Positions 52,230 to 63,397 of a DNA stretch of 64,000 nt are shown here, piece by piece. The position numbers and the translations under genes are program-made. The notes beneath the pieces are model-generated. The model was not told where the DNA came from. It worked only from the letters and a program-made list of their open reading frames with translations, and ran no database searches. This DNA is from Coprinellus micaceus. Taxonomy: Eukaryota > Basidiomycota > Agaricomycetes > Agaricales > Psathyrellaceae. The stretch's first letter is position 1; the number at the start of each line of letters is the position of its first letter. Location of the stretch: assembly GCA_951394405.1 (NCBI GenBank), contig OX596335.1:4774001-4838000 (forward strand), read 5' to 3'.

Positions 52230-55116
52230 CTACGGCGAGCGAGCGATAACCTGCGGTACGGTCATGTGGTAGTCGGTCGTATAGGCGCAGGGGGGTGGGG
52301 GGATCATGTGGACCCGGATAGCGCCACGCTCAGTTGTCACGAATCGTGTGTGAAAGACAAGCAATGTGCAGTTGGTGATGTCACGAATGACGACTGGCCC
52401 TGGCCCTCGCGATGAAGTTGTCAGAGGAGGAAATAATGTGCTGAAGACCTGCGAGCACCAATCAGCGGGAGCTGAACCAGGATGGCCAAAAAGGAAAACC
52501 CACGACGAGAATATCAGCCACAGTCACTGCACCACGTACCTCAATGCCTGGAGCCCCAACCAAATATTCCACTAGGCCGCCCGCACTTCCGGTATCCAAA
52601 GGAAGTTTCAAATCCGGGAACTACGTCAAAGGCCGACATTGGTGTCAATCAACCAGGTCCGTAGAACGGTAGCATACTCACCCTGTCCTTCAGCCGATCT
52701 AGAGCACGGTGTACGCCCCGACGCAGTGTACCAGAGTTAATGAAAGCCATTTCCATCGAAAGGTATGGCCCCGACAGTTGGTGTAGTAGCGGATAGGGGT
52801 TATTGAGGAATCCTTCGACATCATGGGGATCGCCATCGAGCCCGAGGCACAGATGAGAAAGCCAAGATGTCAGAAAATAACATCCGACCGACTCGTGCCC
52901 CAGAATTGGGTCTGTTTCGTGGCTTCCGATGTTCAGGTGGGTATCATACGCACCGGTGAGATGACACATAAATTGACCAACCATCCACCTGTGCAGCGAC
53001 GGGTCTGGCGCTGTTGGAATGGTCTTGTATATATGATGTATGAGACTGGATAGGAACAGTCTCGGTTGGTAATCCGCAAGGACGCCCGCTGCGCACAGCA
53101 GGACTATCCCTGCAGGTGTATTCTCCGCCAAGGTGTATGATTCTGGTTCGGAGAGGGGGGCGAGGGGGTTCCAAGGGAGGCCCCATGCGTGCAAGAGCAA
53201 CGTCGGAATGAAGGACCCAGGCGCACCTTGCGCAATGTCGAAGAGACGCTCTACCGCCCTGAAGTTTCGAGTGCTAGAGAGGTCAGGGTCTTCGAGTTGG
53301 AGTTGTGCAGATATGAACCCCATGAGGTGCGGGAAGTGAAGTGAGGGTATGACCTGGGAGAGGAGGTAGAGGAGGTGATCGAAGTGGTGGATGAACCTTT
53401 CGCTCCTATGAAGAGTTACAGCGTTCCAGTGACGCCTCCAATGATTCTGGGCGTAGAAGAAAATCGGCTTAACCAAGGGGCCATTTCTTCCAATTCCGAG
53501 ACGGAGGGCAAGGAGTCTATGTGCGACGTACTCCTTGTGCTCGGTACGCCAGGTTCCGGGGAACACTGCGCCGGAACGGGTATCGCTCAGAAGGAAATCG
53601 CGGAAGGAAGTGTGGAAGAGAGTAATGCGCTGGTCGTCGTCACCTGGGACCCGAACGATCGATTGAAGAGGGATGAGGACGTTGACCACCTTGAAGGAGG
53701 GGATGTCGAGCAGCCGTGATAGATCTGAGATGGATAGTGGGAACTCCATTGACGCAACGGTGAAAACAACGACTTGGAAGAAGGGGATGTGTTGGGCGCG
53801 GGCCAGGATCTCCGTGTAGAGATAATCTAATCCTGGGTCCATGGTGAGCGCGATGTTGAACCTCTCCATTGGTGTGAGCCCATCGCTACGAAATGTACCC
53901 AGACCGAGGATGTAGTTCAAGAGCGTCGTGATGAAGATGAAAGACCCGTCGGCATGTTCAACCAGCAACTGGATGTCGTGGTCATGAGGCCACCCTTCCC
54001 CGTAGGAGCGAATAACGCGGTTACGCTTTGCCGCAGCGTGAAAGGTGTGTGCCACGAGAACTTGTATATCCTTCTCCGCTTCGTGATCGCCTAGGTCGAG
54101 GACCCAAATGTGGTCGCTGTCAATCACTTCCTGAATGTGCTCTTCGATGCGACTGGTAATGAGAAAGCGTAGTGGGATGCCCGTGTTCTGTGTGAAGAAC
54201 TCCGTCATGTGAATGGTGAAGTCGCGAATGTCGTCGCGGTCTTCGCATTCATCAAGGCCATCGATGACGAAGATAAAGGACGCGAGCGGTGAGGATTGCC
54301 GGATTTGGGAGTTTGAGGTTGTCCCGTCGGCAAGAGCCTTCTGGAATGGGCGATACAGTAAACGCTCAAATTGCGCCCCCACTGAGCACGCGTACAACCC
54401 TGGTGACTCCCGTAAAGCTTCTTCGACGTGCGGCTTTGTGGCAGGGATGGCGCCGGCCATCTGGTTTGCCAGAGTTATCGCGAGTCGGCCAAACTTGCTT
54501 CTGCTTCCTGAACCGCGGAAGAAAAAGAAGCTGCCGGCCAAGCGCCCGCGACCTGCAGCGGCCACGGCCAATGTCTGGGCGATGGCGGATTTGCCACATC
54601 CGACAGGGCCACAAAGCCACGTAATATGGGTAGATGTGGGGATTGAGAGGGATTCGCGGGTGGAATCGCCAACCGTGGCCTCCGCAAGAGCCCGCCACCC
54701 GCTTTCAGAGCGATTGAGAAAGTGGGGGTGTTCTTCCGGTAGAGAAGAGGTGGTTCCGTCCATCCAAGACGTCATTTTTTCAATGAGAAATGTCCTTGTC
54801 CCGGGTAGGCAGCTGGAATTGGGTGGTGAGTTTCGGAGATTGCGAGTATGTGATGCATCAGGGATGGGGCGAAGGAGCTCAGCATCTTCTTTGCAGATTG
54901 AAGTGGAGAATGGGCCGTACGTGGCCTGATGGATATGGCCTGAAATATCGTGGAATAGTCAAGACAGGTTCCTACAGTTAAATCTGCGCCAAGAAACGCA
55001 CCGTAGTTGGCCCCGAGGTTAGCGTTATTCGAGCGCTCGATGTAGTTGACCGGCCCATAGAAGTTGGTGGTATTGCTAGCTGTAGAAGAGAATGGGGCCA
55101 TTCGCTCAGATTGCAT
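52230..55116 (-). CDS. NACHT-domain STAND NTPase (890 aa)
   Basis: Exons 55116-55002, 54939-52682, 52620-52540 and 52448-52230. The N-terminus has an Asn-rich stretch and a helix (EDAELLRPIPDASHTRN), then CLPGTRTFLIEKMTSWMDG, the usual linker to fungal NACHT domains. Walker A is GPVGCGKS (149-156); Walker B is IFVIDGLDECED (261-272); sensor-like FLITSRIE follows. After the NTPase come helical segments typical of these proteins, but no WD40, ankyrin or TPR repeats. Exon 2 can read through its donor (GACAGG|GTGAGT) to an early stop at 52649; splicing adds 100 residues (LVEYLVGAPGIE, VVIRDITNCTLLVF). Such proteins act in fungal non-self recognition and programmed cell death; the C-terminal role here is unknown. 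The 91-nt third intron is the least certain junction. Confidence 0.82.
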
Positions 55117-55463
55117 CGCTCAGGTGGTAGTAGGAGCGGGCGCGAATGAACGTACGTGCGGTCCTGCTATCGTTGATGGGGTGACTGCTAGGAACAGGGC
55201 CCTGTTGTGGGTTAGCCATATGAGGACCAAGCAGAAAGGGGTGGGGCGTTGAGAGAGGAGGTCGAGAGAGAGGGAGCAACGATGGTGGGGCTAGGAAGGC
55301 TGTGGAGTTTCACAGCATTGATTTCACCGAAAGTCACACGAGGTCGTATCAAGCGCCCGTGGCATCCGGGGTGGCTCCAAAGCTTCCCCGAGTCGAACGG
55401 GTGACGGAAGCAGGAGGGATTGACTCTATTCGATGTAACATCACAACTGTTCCCCTACTGGAC
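55117..55463. other. Promoter side of the NACHT gene and 3' flank of the next gene
   Basis: No gene seen in 347 bp. Confidence 0.5.
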
Positions 55464-56771
55464 CTATCCTCCCCGCGCCCTCTCCTCTCGAACGTAGTGC
55501 TGCTTCTTCTCGAGGTCGAATGCCCACATCGCCGCACCAATGCGGTTCGAAATCGAGAACACCAAGCTTAGGATAGGGATGGACTCGAGGAGAGCGGCGA
55601 CGAATCCGAATACTGGGAGGGAAAGGACGTTAGTGGTTCAAATGGGAGGGAGGAAACGGATGGACGTACGTCGGTAATCCCATTTCCGCTCTTCCATGAA
55701 CACAGCGACTTCATGTGATGACATCTTCTTCGCCTCGAAATACTGCAGAGTGTAAGGTCAGTGGGCCCCAAGACAAGGGTAGATAGCATGAAAGAGGTGA
55801 TGCTACAGGACATACCCTTCTATGTAGAATTCTGCTCATGCCCAACGCTCGAATGCCCGCTGAAACTACAGTTCCAACGAGAGGATACAGGCTCAAGGGG
55901 GCGAGGATCACTGAACGAGAGTGGAGAGCGGGACGTCAGGCACAACGTTCAGCGGGGAAACCAGTTCAAAAGACGAACCTCGCTTCAACACCAGCGTACC
56001 AACCCATCCTCCCACCATCTTCTCCACGAAACCGCCCTTCAACTCATCCTTCCCGATTCTGGGTGGTTGGTCCCATTCCTCAACGTATGGCTGGAACCAT
56101 TCTGGCCCTTTCCCTCGAGAGGCGACAGTGTGCTGCCAAACCCGGTCTCTGGCTATTCGAATATTCTTGGACAGGAAGAATCGGAGGATAGTTGTGAGCT
56201 GGTGACCCATGTAGATCATGGCGGCGTCTATGGGTAAGATTTAGGGGCAGACAGGCTTGCGTGATCTGGGTCGTAGGCACGTACAGGTGTGCAGAGGAAA
56301 TGGGATGGTGTACCCGAACACAGTGCCATCGCTGAGGCCTGTAATTCGGGGGGAGCTGGGAGGCGTCAGCGAGAACGCGAGTGTCACTCTCCGCAAGACT
56401 CACTTGCTCAAGAACACCCCAATTAACCTTTCTTGGATTCCAAAGGTCAACACCGCCTACTCCCAGAACCTCAGCCACGATATTCATTGACTGTAACCGC
56501 CCAAGCTCACCCAAACAGCTCCAACAATCGCTCCTCTCCGTACCCCGTGCTTACACTTGTCCCACGTCGGTCTCCAAAGCTGCTCGTCCGTGAAGAGCCT
56601 GTAAACTCCAACCACCACGTATGAAGGGGGAAGCTGCATCCTGAGCGCCGCGCGTTTGAGGTTGTCTGGGATGGCTTCTGTATCGAGCGATGGCGGTACA
56701 CCCTCGATTTCTGGATTTCTGGTGAACAGATCGCTCGTTTTCTCGAGACTCGCGATGCTTGAGTCAACCAT
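55464..56771 (-). CDS. EI24/RRT8-LDS-like multi-pass membrane protein
   Basis: Seven exons (56771-56511, 56456-56404, 56355-56285, 56227-55979, 55910-55816, 55742-55670, 55612-55464) give 316 aa. Four hydrophobic stretches are visible: SYVVVGVYRLFTD, a weak AVLTFGIQ region, VILAPLSLYPLVGTVVSAG, and FGFVAALLESIPILSLVFS followed by SNRIGAAMWAFDLEK. The latter signature is what I recall from fungal EI24-superfamily proteins including yeast Rrt8/Lds1/Lds2 of lipid droplets and spore wall. A charged segment (SKNIRIARDRVW, ASRGKGPEW) lies in the middle. All exon joins restore one frame. ATG 56771 is the first Met, but an upstream exon cannot be excluded. A role in lipid-droplet or ER membranes is inferred from the family. 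Confidence 0.7.
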
Positions 56772-57117
56772 GGCGTGCAAGATGCTGTTTCGTGGGTTTA
56801 GTCGGTACAAGGGGTGGACGAGGTGAATGTGGGGAGCAAGCACGGCACGCCGCAGCGTCTAGCGGGTGGTTCGTCAGGGGTGTGAACCTTTGCCCAAAAG
56901 AGGGAACAGCGCCCGCTGGTTGGCTTCGATCTCCGCCGATTTGTGGGCGCCTATCGCCACGTCATATGTTACCCCCGACTCCCCACCACGAGTGCCCCTC
57001 CGTTTCTTCATCCCATCCGTCTTCCGTTCTAAATTCGTCCTCAAACCTAGAAACCCCGTGAAACCTGGACCTCGTCCAGAGCTAGAGTCCTCACGAGCTA
57101 GGACCGACCCCAGCCTC
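56772..57117. other. Intergenic, promoter side of the EI24-like gene
   Basis: An open frame continues into the following F-box remnant but has no clear protein character here. Confidence 0.45.
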
Positions 57118-57489
57118 AAAGAAACGGAGGAAGCATTGGCGATGAAGAGAGCAGCGTACCCAGCTGCCGCCGAACAGACAAGGGAATCCACTGCCCCGCT
57201 CTCTCATATTCTCAGCGTCCCCCTCGATATTATGTCGACGATCTTCGCCACCGGACCCAGGATACAGTACCTTCACAAGGACACGACGCCGGGAATCCGT
57301 CAGCCCACCATTTAGCTATCGCCCTCAGCTACGTATGTGATAGCTGGGGTAAGCTCGCACTTGGCCTACCTCTCCTATGGTCAACAATAGATATGAGAGC
57401 GCCGTATTACACATCCCAGCCGGGAAGGGAAGTGGATGTGTACTGGTGTAGGGAGGTCGGCATCCTGGCCCCGCTTTTCAAGACGTAGA
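57118..57489 (+). pseudogene. Decayed F-box gene
   Basis: LSHILSVPLDIMSTIFATG (about 57200-57255) is a typical start of an Agaricomycete F-box, and in a shifted frame AIALSYVCDSWGKLALGLPLLWSTID (57310-57390) continues it. A stop at 57313 and the frame change, without splice sites, argue for decay. Nothing recognisable follows. Confidence 0.62.
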
Positions 57490-58545
57490 TAGGGCGGTCA
57501 AGGAACGTCCCGTCGACCTCGTTTCTCACACTAGTGGGGCTTATATGCCTGATGTGCATGTCGCGGCCAGGATCAACAACCATATCGCCAAACTGCCCAT
57601 CTCATCGTCACGACATCGTCGAGGTGGAGGGATATCACGTTCAGGCTACACATTTCAACCTCTAGCCCATCCCTCACATGCCTGCTTCCACTTTACATCT
57701 CGGATGTCCGTTTTGGAGCTGGTTGATATTCGCGTGTCAGGAAGGGTAATTTGGGGGTATGCTCCCTAGGCACGAACTCCAGGGGCTTCTACCTTCAAGT
57801 GGATTATTCTCGGCGCAGTCGCTGCGGTTTGTAGAGCTTGGTTGCCCTTGAGGATATATCTCCTCCTCCGGTCTAGTCACGTCACATCCACCTCTGAATC
57901 CGACCAGAACGATCGGCGGATCTTTGGATGCCGCCCTCGTTCTGCGTCTCCTTGAGCTGACGCCAACTCTTTCGTGCAGCTTGATGGGTCAATAAACGCT
58001 GGTGGGCGGATCACACCGAAGAGCCCTGTTGTGTCCCCCCACCCACGGCCGCTGGGGCTCGAGGGAACACCGATCCCATCCGGGTTCGCATCATTTCTTT
58101 GAAATTCTTTCTCTCCCGTCTCTCAAGAAGCAAGCTGCATCTCCTCACACGGCGGAACGGCGACGGAGCTCAAGGTGAAGGCTCCACCGAGATGGTCCAA
58201 CATTTCGGGCAAAAAACCACGTCGTTCGATATTTCGTAACCAGATAGGTGAATTTGTACGTGTTTCCCTGCGGCGCGTACTCATACATACTTACCGCCAC
58301 CTTGTAGGACGTTGCTGTCGTCGCGAAACCCCAAGTCAAACCCCGCCTTGGAATTCGGCCTCGGGATTTCGAGGGGTCTACCAGAATGCGCCTTCTCAAA
58401 GTGTGCGGACCTGCCGTCCCTCTGCTCTTCCCTAGGTATGCGGTAAAAGAAGTGGGTCGCATAATTGAAGTATACATGGAATGTCGTAACCCAAGGCAGA
58501 CGTCCCAAGCAAATGAGTATGTACACTGAAGCTCAAGAGGCCTAT
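57490..58545. other. Intergenic, no supported gene
   Basis: Possible continuation of the decayed F-box gene, but no conserved text; contains the 3' flank of the F-box gene at 58546. Confidence 0.5.
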
Positions 58546-60462
58546 CTAGGTATATGAATGAGACACTATTGATCGCACTCGCTCCGGACGGAAACTGGGA
58601 AAAGCGGTTCTCGGTCGCTCGGGCGCATCATAATAGACGCAAAGATCCAGAAGAGTAGGGTCTGAAACACTATATACTGCGTCCATAATGCTGAATGGCT
58701 TTATTTTACCGCCTCTCTCGCGGTCGTGGAAGTCGAGAAGAACCTGTTCGATGCGGACCACTCCGCCTTGAAGCACTGCTTTCGTACCATCTCCGTACCT
58801 CGCAAGGATGAGCTTCGCAAACGGCTCCTCCACGTCCCAACTCGATCCCATATAGCATACAAGCTGCTTGAGCTTCGGACAGAAGCATGCCTCCTTTCGG
58901 TCGCCGCCCAGGGTGCCATCGTCACTGAACTTTGGGGTGAGGTGCGCCAGGAGCTCAGCGTTGATACACGCCGAGAAGGGCTTGGATCGATCACGAGAGA
59001 GAGGGAGTACGACTGGGTAGTTCCTTGAATTCCCAGTCATCTCGAGGCGAACGACGTTAGGCAAGTGGCCGAGGCAGTGGAGGAAGGTCGATTGTGTGAG
59101 GGAAACATAATCGAACGACACGTCCAGCAATTGGCAACCATACTGATTGATCCACTCCACAAGGGCGGGCTCCCCTTCAGGCAGTGGAGCGTTAGTTGTA
59201 AAGATGGTTGTGAGATTTGTAAGGGAAGGGAGGATGAGCTTGGACGCCAAACCCCTCGCCGGACCCTCGGAGCCGTACAGTTCCAGCGCTCTCAGCTTGG
59301 GAAGGGTCACCCCAATAACGGCGTTAGAGGGAAGTGGTTGCGTGTCGACATTGTTAAAGAAGGTAAGAGAGCATTGGACGAGGTTGACGCAGGCTGCCAG
59401 AATGGGGATGGCGTGATGTTGGCCAAGATGGCCTCGGCTCCCCGAACGAAGTTGAAGGTAGGTAAGGTTGGACCAATGGACTGGAAGGGCGACATTGACT
59501 TCCGCAACGTCCTTCTCTATACCCAGGAGCCTCAAGGTGGTGAGGGACTCTGCTGTCCACACGTCAACGGTAGGTTCCGGCGAAGGCTCCTCAACATTCG
59601 TGGACCCCGTCGATGTCGGCTTAGCACCCGTAGGCGTCGTCGAGCGCGAATCTGCGTTCGTGGGCGTCGTCGAGCGAGACTCAACATCCGTGGGTGTCTC
59701 CGAGCGAGTCTCGGCGTTCGTGGGTTTCATCGGCGGTTTTTTGGAGTAGGGTCTGAACCGTTGATACGAACTCTCGAAGTCGATTGTCAGCGACTCTAGG
59801 GCGGGGACGCGAGTAGCAGGGACTTGAAGTAGGCGAATGAAAGGGGAGTAGTTAGGCACATCGAGCTTGAAGTGCTTCCACCGAGGAAAGGTGGGGTGCA
59901 GAATCGTCACAAGATCCTCGTGGAGGCTTTTCGTGGTGCCATGGCGTGGTGGGCTGGAAGGGTCCTCTCCTTTGATAGATAAGCAGAGATCCATCTCGCC
60001 TGACCTCTTGACATATGCCGAAACACGGTCCAAGGTTGCCTGGCCTGCTACTCCTCTGAATATCGCCATGAGGCTAATCTCCCCGTGGACATGGATAGAG
60101 ACTCTTGTCCACAGGAGAGGGGTATCCAGAGCCAGCTTTCGCCACCGGCGACTTACATGGCTGATAAATATCGCTGGGTAGCCAGGTTGATCACAGCTGG
60201 CAAGAAATATCCGAACGAGGACGTTGTCGGGGAACCGGCGAGGGGAGGATATGATGGACTTATGTTTCTCGATGTAGAGGGTATGTCGATCAAGCTGATC
60301 TTGGAGGGCCTGGGTTTCCTTTGCCAAACGCTCCAGCTTCGCGCGGATTTCGCTCGCTACCGCCGATCGATCCGCGATCAGGGATGCGATTCCTTCTGCT
60401 TCAAGACCAGAAGGGACATAGTTGGTGTCGAGATAGCTTAAGAACGGAGATTCGGAAGTCAT
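58546..60462 (-). CDS. F-box protein 1 with N-terminal coiled coil (638 aa)
   Basis: One exon from ATG 60462. Residues 30-70 form a coiled coil (SEIRAKLERLAKETQALQ), common before the F-box in Agaricomycetes. The F-box is at about 73-118 (RFPDNVLVRIFLAS, ISHVSRRWRKLALDTPLLW); it should bind Skp1 in an SCF ubiquitin ligase. The remainder has irregular leucine-rich strands (LTTLRLLG, LTYLQLRSG, LRALELYG, VVRLEMTG) likely used for substrate binding. A tandem SRSTTPTNAD-type repeat of about 50 residues (59590-59740) is inserted before VWTAESLTTL and is absent from the neighbour paralogue. Substrate unknown. Confidence 0.87.
   Translation of the reverse strand: MTSESPFLSYLDTNYVPSGLEAEGIASLIADRSAVASEIRAKLERLAKETQALQDQLDRHTLYIEKHKSIISSPRRFPDNVLVRIFLASCDQPGYPAIFISHVSRRWRKLALDTPLLWTRVSIHVHGEISLMAIFRGVAGQATLDRVSAYVKRSGEMDLCLSIKGEDPSSPPRHGTTKSLHEDLVTILHPTFPRWKHFKLDVPNYSPFIRLLQVPATRVPALESLTIDFESSYQRFRPYSKKPPMKPTNAETRSETPTDVESRSTTPTNADSRSTTPTGAKPTSTGSTNVEEPSPEPTVDVWTAESLTTLRLLGIEKDVAEVNVALPVHWSNLTYLQLRSGSRGHLGQHHAIPILAACVNLVQCSLTFFNNVDTQPLPSNAVIGVTLPKLRALELYGSEGPARGLASKLILPSLTNLTTIFTTNAPLPEGEPALVEWINQYGCQLLDVSFDYVSLTQSTFLHCLGHLPNVVRLEMTGNSRNYPVVLPLSRDRSKPFSACINAELLAHLTPKFSDDGTLGGDRKEACFCPKLKQLVCYMGSSWDVEEPFAKLILARYGDGTKAVLQGGVVRIEQVLLDFHDRERGGKIKPFSIMDAVYSVSDPTLLDLCVYYDAPERPRTAFPSFRPERVRSIVSHSYT
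59595..59735. repeat. 33-bp-scale coding minisatellite in F-box protein 1
   Basis: About four imperfect units of roughly 33 bp, each containing GTCGTCGAGCGNGA or GTGTCTCCGAGCG-like text, encode (E/D)xRS(T/E)TPT(N/D) repeats. Confidence 0.75.
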
Positions 60463-61086
60463 AGAGGTGGTGGATTGAAAGGAAGGGGGTTTGATCGATT
60501 AGGCATCTTCGAGACACTCAGCAGTCAGCGGAGATCAAAGTGTTATCTTATCTCTACATCTACGGTCCGTCCACGGGCGCTTAATGCACGCAGGGCGGGA
60601 TCGCTGATCCCCCGTGTCCTTATCAATCCCTACATCAGCGGTCCAAGACGCCAATCTCCAGTGCCACCTTCAAATGCACCTGGGATTATGCAACCCAAAC
60701 AGGCGATCGCGTTCGGCGCAGAAACATTCGGGAAGGCATCAGGAAGGAACCCTTGTCTGTATCGCTGGTCCTTATCCACGTCGGGATCGTCCCATCTACG
60801 CCTTGAAAGGGTGTTCGTACAGCCGGTTCAACCAAATACCGTATTGTAAGTTCAATGTAGTTCTTCGTTAGTTTACATGGAGCGCAACGGTGGCGAAGGT
60901 ACGATGGTAGTACAAGGCGACAGCGAGGCCCAGGACGATAGCAAGGTACAGGACGATAGCAGAAAACAGGACGATAGCAAGACTCAGGTACGTGAAGACG
61001 GTGGAAGTGGATGATGAAAACAAGAAAACAAACGAAAGCAGGAAGACCCATCGATGGAATCGATGCATTACCCGTTACGACCCTGC
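60463..61086. other. Intergenic between tandem F-box paralogues
   Basis: No gene. It includes an 18-bp tandem repeat, three units at 60931-60984 sharing CAGGACGATAGCA. An open frame over this repeat on the minus strand is a repeat artefact. Confidence 0.6.
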
Positions 61087-62826
61087 CTACTTCTCCCGCC
61101 GGAACACCAGATGCTGGAAGAGACTCTGGGCCGCTTCTAATGCAAGCGGTGCATGGTAGCGTACGTTGATGGCCAAGGGACCAACGTCTACGGCTTTATT
61201 CACCTCGTCGACGATGTCCGGCGACCCCTCTTTATCGCACTTCTCGTAGTTGAAGGTAAGCACAACCTCCTCGATTCGGCGGACACCCCCTTGTAGGACT
61301 TGCTTCTTTCCGTCTCCATACCGTGCGAGAATAAGCTGAACAAACGCTGCCTCGCTACGCTCGACGAAGCCCATATGGCACTCGAGTCGCTGCAGCTGGG
61401 GACAGAGGCACAATCCCTTGCCGTTGAGCTCGCTGTGATCGTTACTGAAGCGCGGGGTGAGGCTCTCCAAGATGTCGTCGTCGATTAGCGCTGAATGAGG
61501 GCCAAGCGAGTGACCTGGGGGAGTCATGTTGAATACGGTGGAACTTGACTTGCCGGTCATCTTCAGGCGAACGACGTTGGGCAAGCGAGAAAGACAATGA
61601 GTCAGGGCGGATTGAGTAATCGTCACGTAGTCGAACGAGACGTTCAACAGTTGATCCCCGAAGCGGTCAACCCACTCTACGAGAGCAGACTCTCCTTCAC
61701 GGGCAGCATCGGTAGCCATGGTGAAGAGGGTGGTAAGTCCTGTAAGCGATGGTAAGGTGAGCTTGGAAGCTAGACCTCTCGCCTCGACCTCGGCGCCATG
61801 AAGTTCAAGCGATCGAAGGTTGGGAAGGGTGGCTTCAGCAGCGATCTGCGTCACGGGGGATTCCGTGTTGTCACTGTAGAATGTGAGGGAGCATTTGACG
61901 AGGTTACTGCAGGCTGAGAGGATAGGGGTGACGTGGTGCTGCCGGAGATGACCCTGGCTTCCTGAAGAAAGGTGAAGCGAGGTAAGGGCGGACCACTGGA
62001 CTGGGAGCGTGACGTTTGTTTCGATGATGGACTTGCCAATGCCGAAGAGGGAAAGGGTGGTGAGGGACTCGGCCGTCCAGACGCTGATCGTGGGGTTCAC
62101 AGTCGAAGGGGCCTCGGGGGTTTCAGGGGCGAGCTTCCTGAAGAGGTTCTCGAAGTTGGTGGACAGCGTGTGTAAGGCAGCAACACCTGTTGCTGGGATT
62201 CGAAGGAGGCGGATGAGGGGTGAATCGGTGGGAACATTGACATGCAGCTGCTCCCATCGAGAGGATGTCGGTTCTAGAATCACCGCGAGATCTTCGTGGA
62301 CACCCAGCCATTCTTGAAGCGAAGAAGAGTTGATAGGGTCCGCTGTCACTTCAATCGATAGCCCAAGTGAAGCCGACCTCTCGATATAGGCTGATACCCT
62401 CTCCAACCTCGCCTGGGATACCGCTTTCGCTGGAGCAGTACGGCGTTCGCGGATGTGCGCCCTGACCGTCGTCCACATCAGCGGAGTGTCCAAGGCCAGC
62501 TTCCGCCACCTGCGAGAGACATGGCTAATGGCGATCGGCGAGAATCTGAAGTGACCGCTACCGGCGAGGAAGATTCGAATAAGGGTGTCGTCGGTGAGTC
62601 GGCGGAAAGAGGATATGATGGCCTTGTGCTCATCGATGTACTGGGTATGTTCGTCGAGCTGACCTTGCAGGCCCTGTGCTTCCTTCGCCAACCGTTCCAA
62701 TCTCGCGCGGATTTCGCTCGCCGCCTCCCCTCGATCCGCGATCAGCGCTGCGATGCCGTCTGCGTCAAGAGCTGAAGGGGGGCCGTTGGTGTCAAAGTAG
62801 CTCGAGAAGGGGGATTCGGAAGTCAT
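61087..62826 (-). CDS. F-box protein 2, tandem paralogue (579 aa)
   Basis: Same layout as F-box protein 1: MTSESPFSSY start, coiled coil (SEIRARLERLAKEAQGLQ), F-box (RLTDDTLIRIFLAG, ISHVSRRWRKLALDTPLMW) and leucine-rich tail (VWTAESLTTLSLFG, LRSLELHG, LARYGDGKKQVLQGG). The frame is open to an earlier ATG at 62859, but 62826 is chosen because it aligns with the start of its neighbour. It lacks the TTPT repeat insertion. Same strand and 624 bp upstream of its paralogue: a tandem duplication that has since diverged strongly. Confidence 0.86.
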   Translation of the reverse strand: MTSESPFSSYFDTNGPPSALDADGIAALIADRGEAASEIRARLERLAKEAQGLQGQLDEHTQYIDEHKAIISSFRRLTDDTLIRIFLAGSGHFRFSPIAISHVSRRWRKLALDTPLMWTTVRAHIRERRTAPAKAVSQARLERVSAYIERSASLGLSIEVTADPINSSSLQEWLGVHEDLAVILEPTSSRWEQLHVNVPTDSPLIRLLRIPATGVAALHTLSTNFENLFRKLAPETPEAPSTVNPTISVWTAESLTTLSLFGIGKSIIETNVTLPVQWSALTSLHLSSGSQGHLRQHHVTPILSACSNLVKCSLTFYSDNTESPVTQIAAEATLPNLRSLELHGAEVEARGLASKLTLPSLTGLTTLFTMATDAAREGESALVEWVDRFGDQLLNVSFDYVTITQSALTHCLSRLPNVVRLKMTGKSSSTVFNMTPPGHSLGPHSALIDDDILESLTPRFSNDHSELNGKGLCLCPQLQRLECHMGFVERSEAAFVQLILARYGDGKKQVLQGGVRRIEEVVLTFNYEKCDKEGSPDIVDEVNKAVDVGPLAINVRYHAPLALEAAQSLFQHLVFRREK

Positions 62827-63397
62827 GGATGTGGTGGATACGACAGAGCAGTACTTCATCGATGCGTCCGTAATATACCACCGGACTCTCTATCGCGCAT
62901 CGGAGATCGAAGTGTATGCATTATCTTATCCCTCGGTCTCCTGACCAGTCACGCGCAGGGGCCTTTGACGGCGACTAGCTGAGTAGCTCGACTACTCTGG
63001 TACCTTCATGGGTGATTACTTTATACATAATCTCTCGGTACATAGGCGTATGCTTATGGATTTGAAGATAATTTTATTCGGGTTAAGAGGGCCCAGCGTG
63101 CACCAATGGGTGCTACCGCCTACAGACCTCCTGCGCGTGGGTGGGTCGGACAGGTGTCCGCTTCCCCTTTACCCTTTCTAGAGGGACTCAAACCCCACAA
63201 TTGGTACTAGGCTTAATATGCTCTGTTCATTTACGCCTCAACGAATAAGACTCATCGCCCGAACCGTGCACGAAAGCCTATTTAACGTTCGCAGTTCAAT
63301 CCCAGCTACCGATATAACCTACACGTAGCGTCGGAGCTTCAATCAAGCCCTTTCTTCCCATCTTTCACCGCTCCCCACATTCGCACCCCTTTGAACG
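62827..63397. other. Divergent intergenic region between F-box genes 2 and 3
   Basis: No coding signal; should hold two promoters. Confidence 0.5.

Noticed and set aside
55370..55420. tRNA T-arm-like piece (CCCGTTCGACTCGGG on the minus strand)
   Set aside because: No acceptor stem, D-arm or anticodon arm at the right distances.
60686..61051. 121-codon frame with repeated CYRPV text
   Set aside because: Produced by the 18-bp tandem repeat between the F-box genes; no other support.
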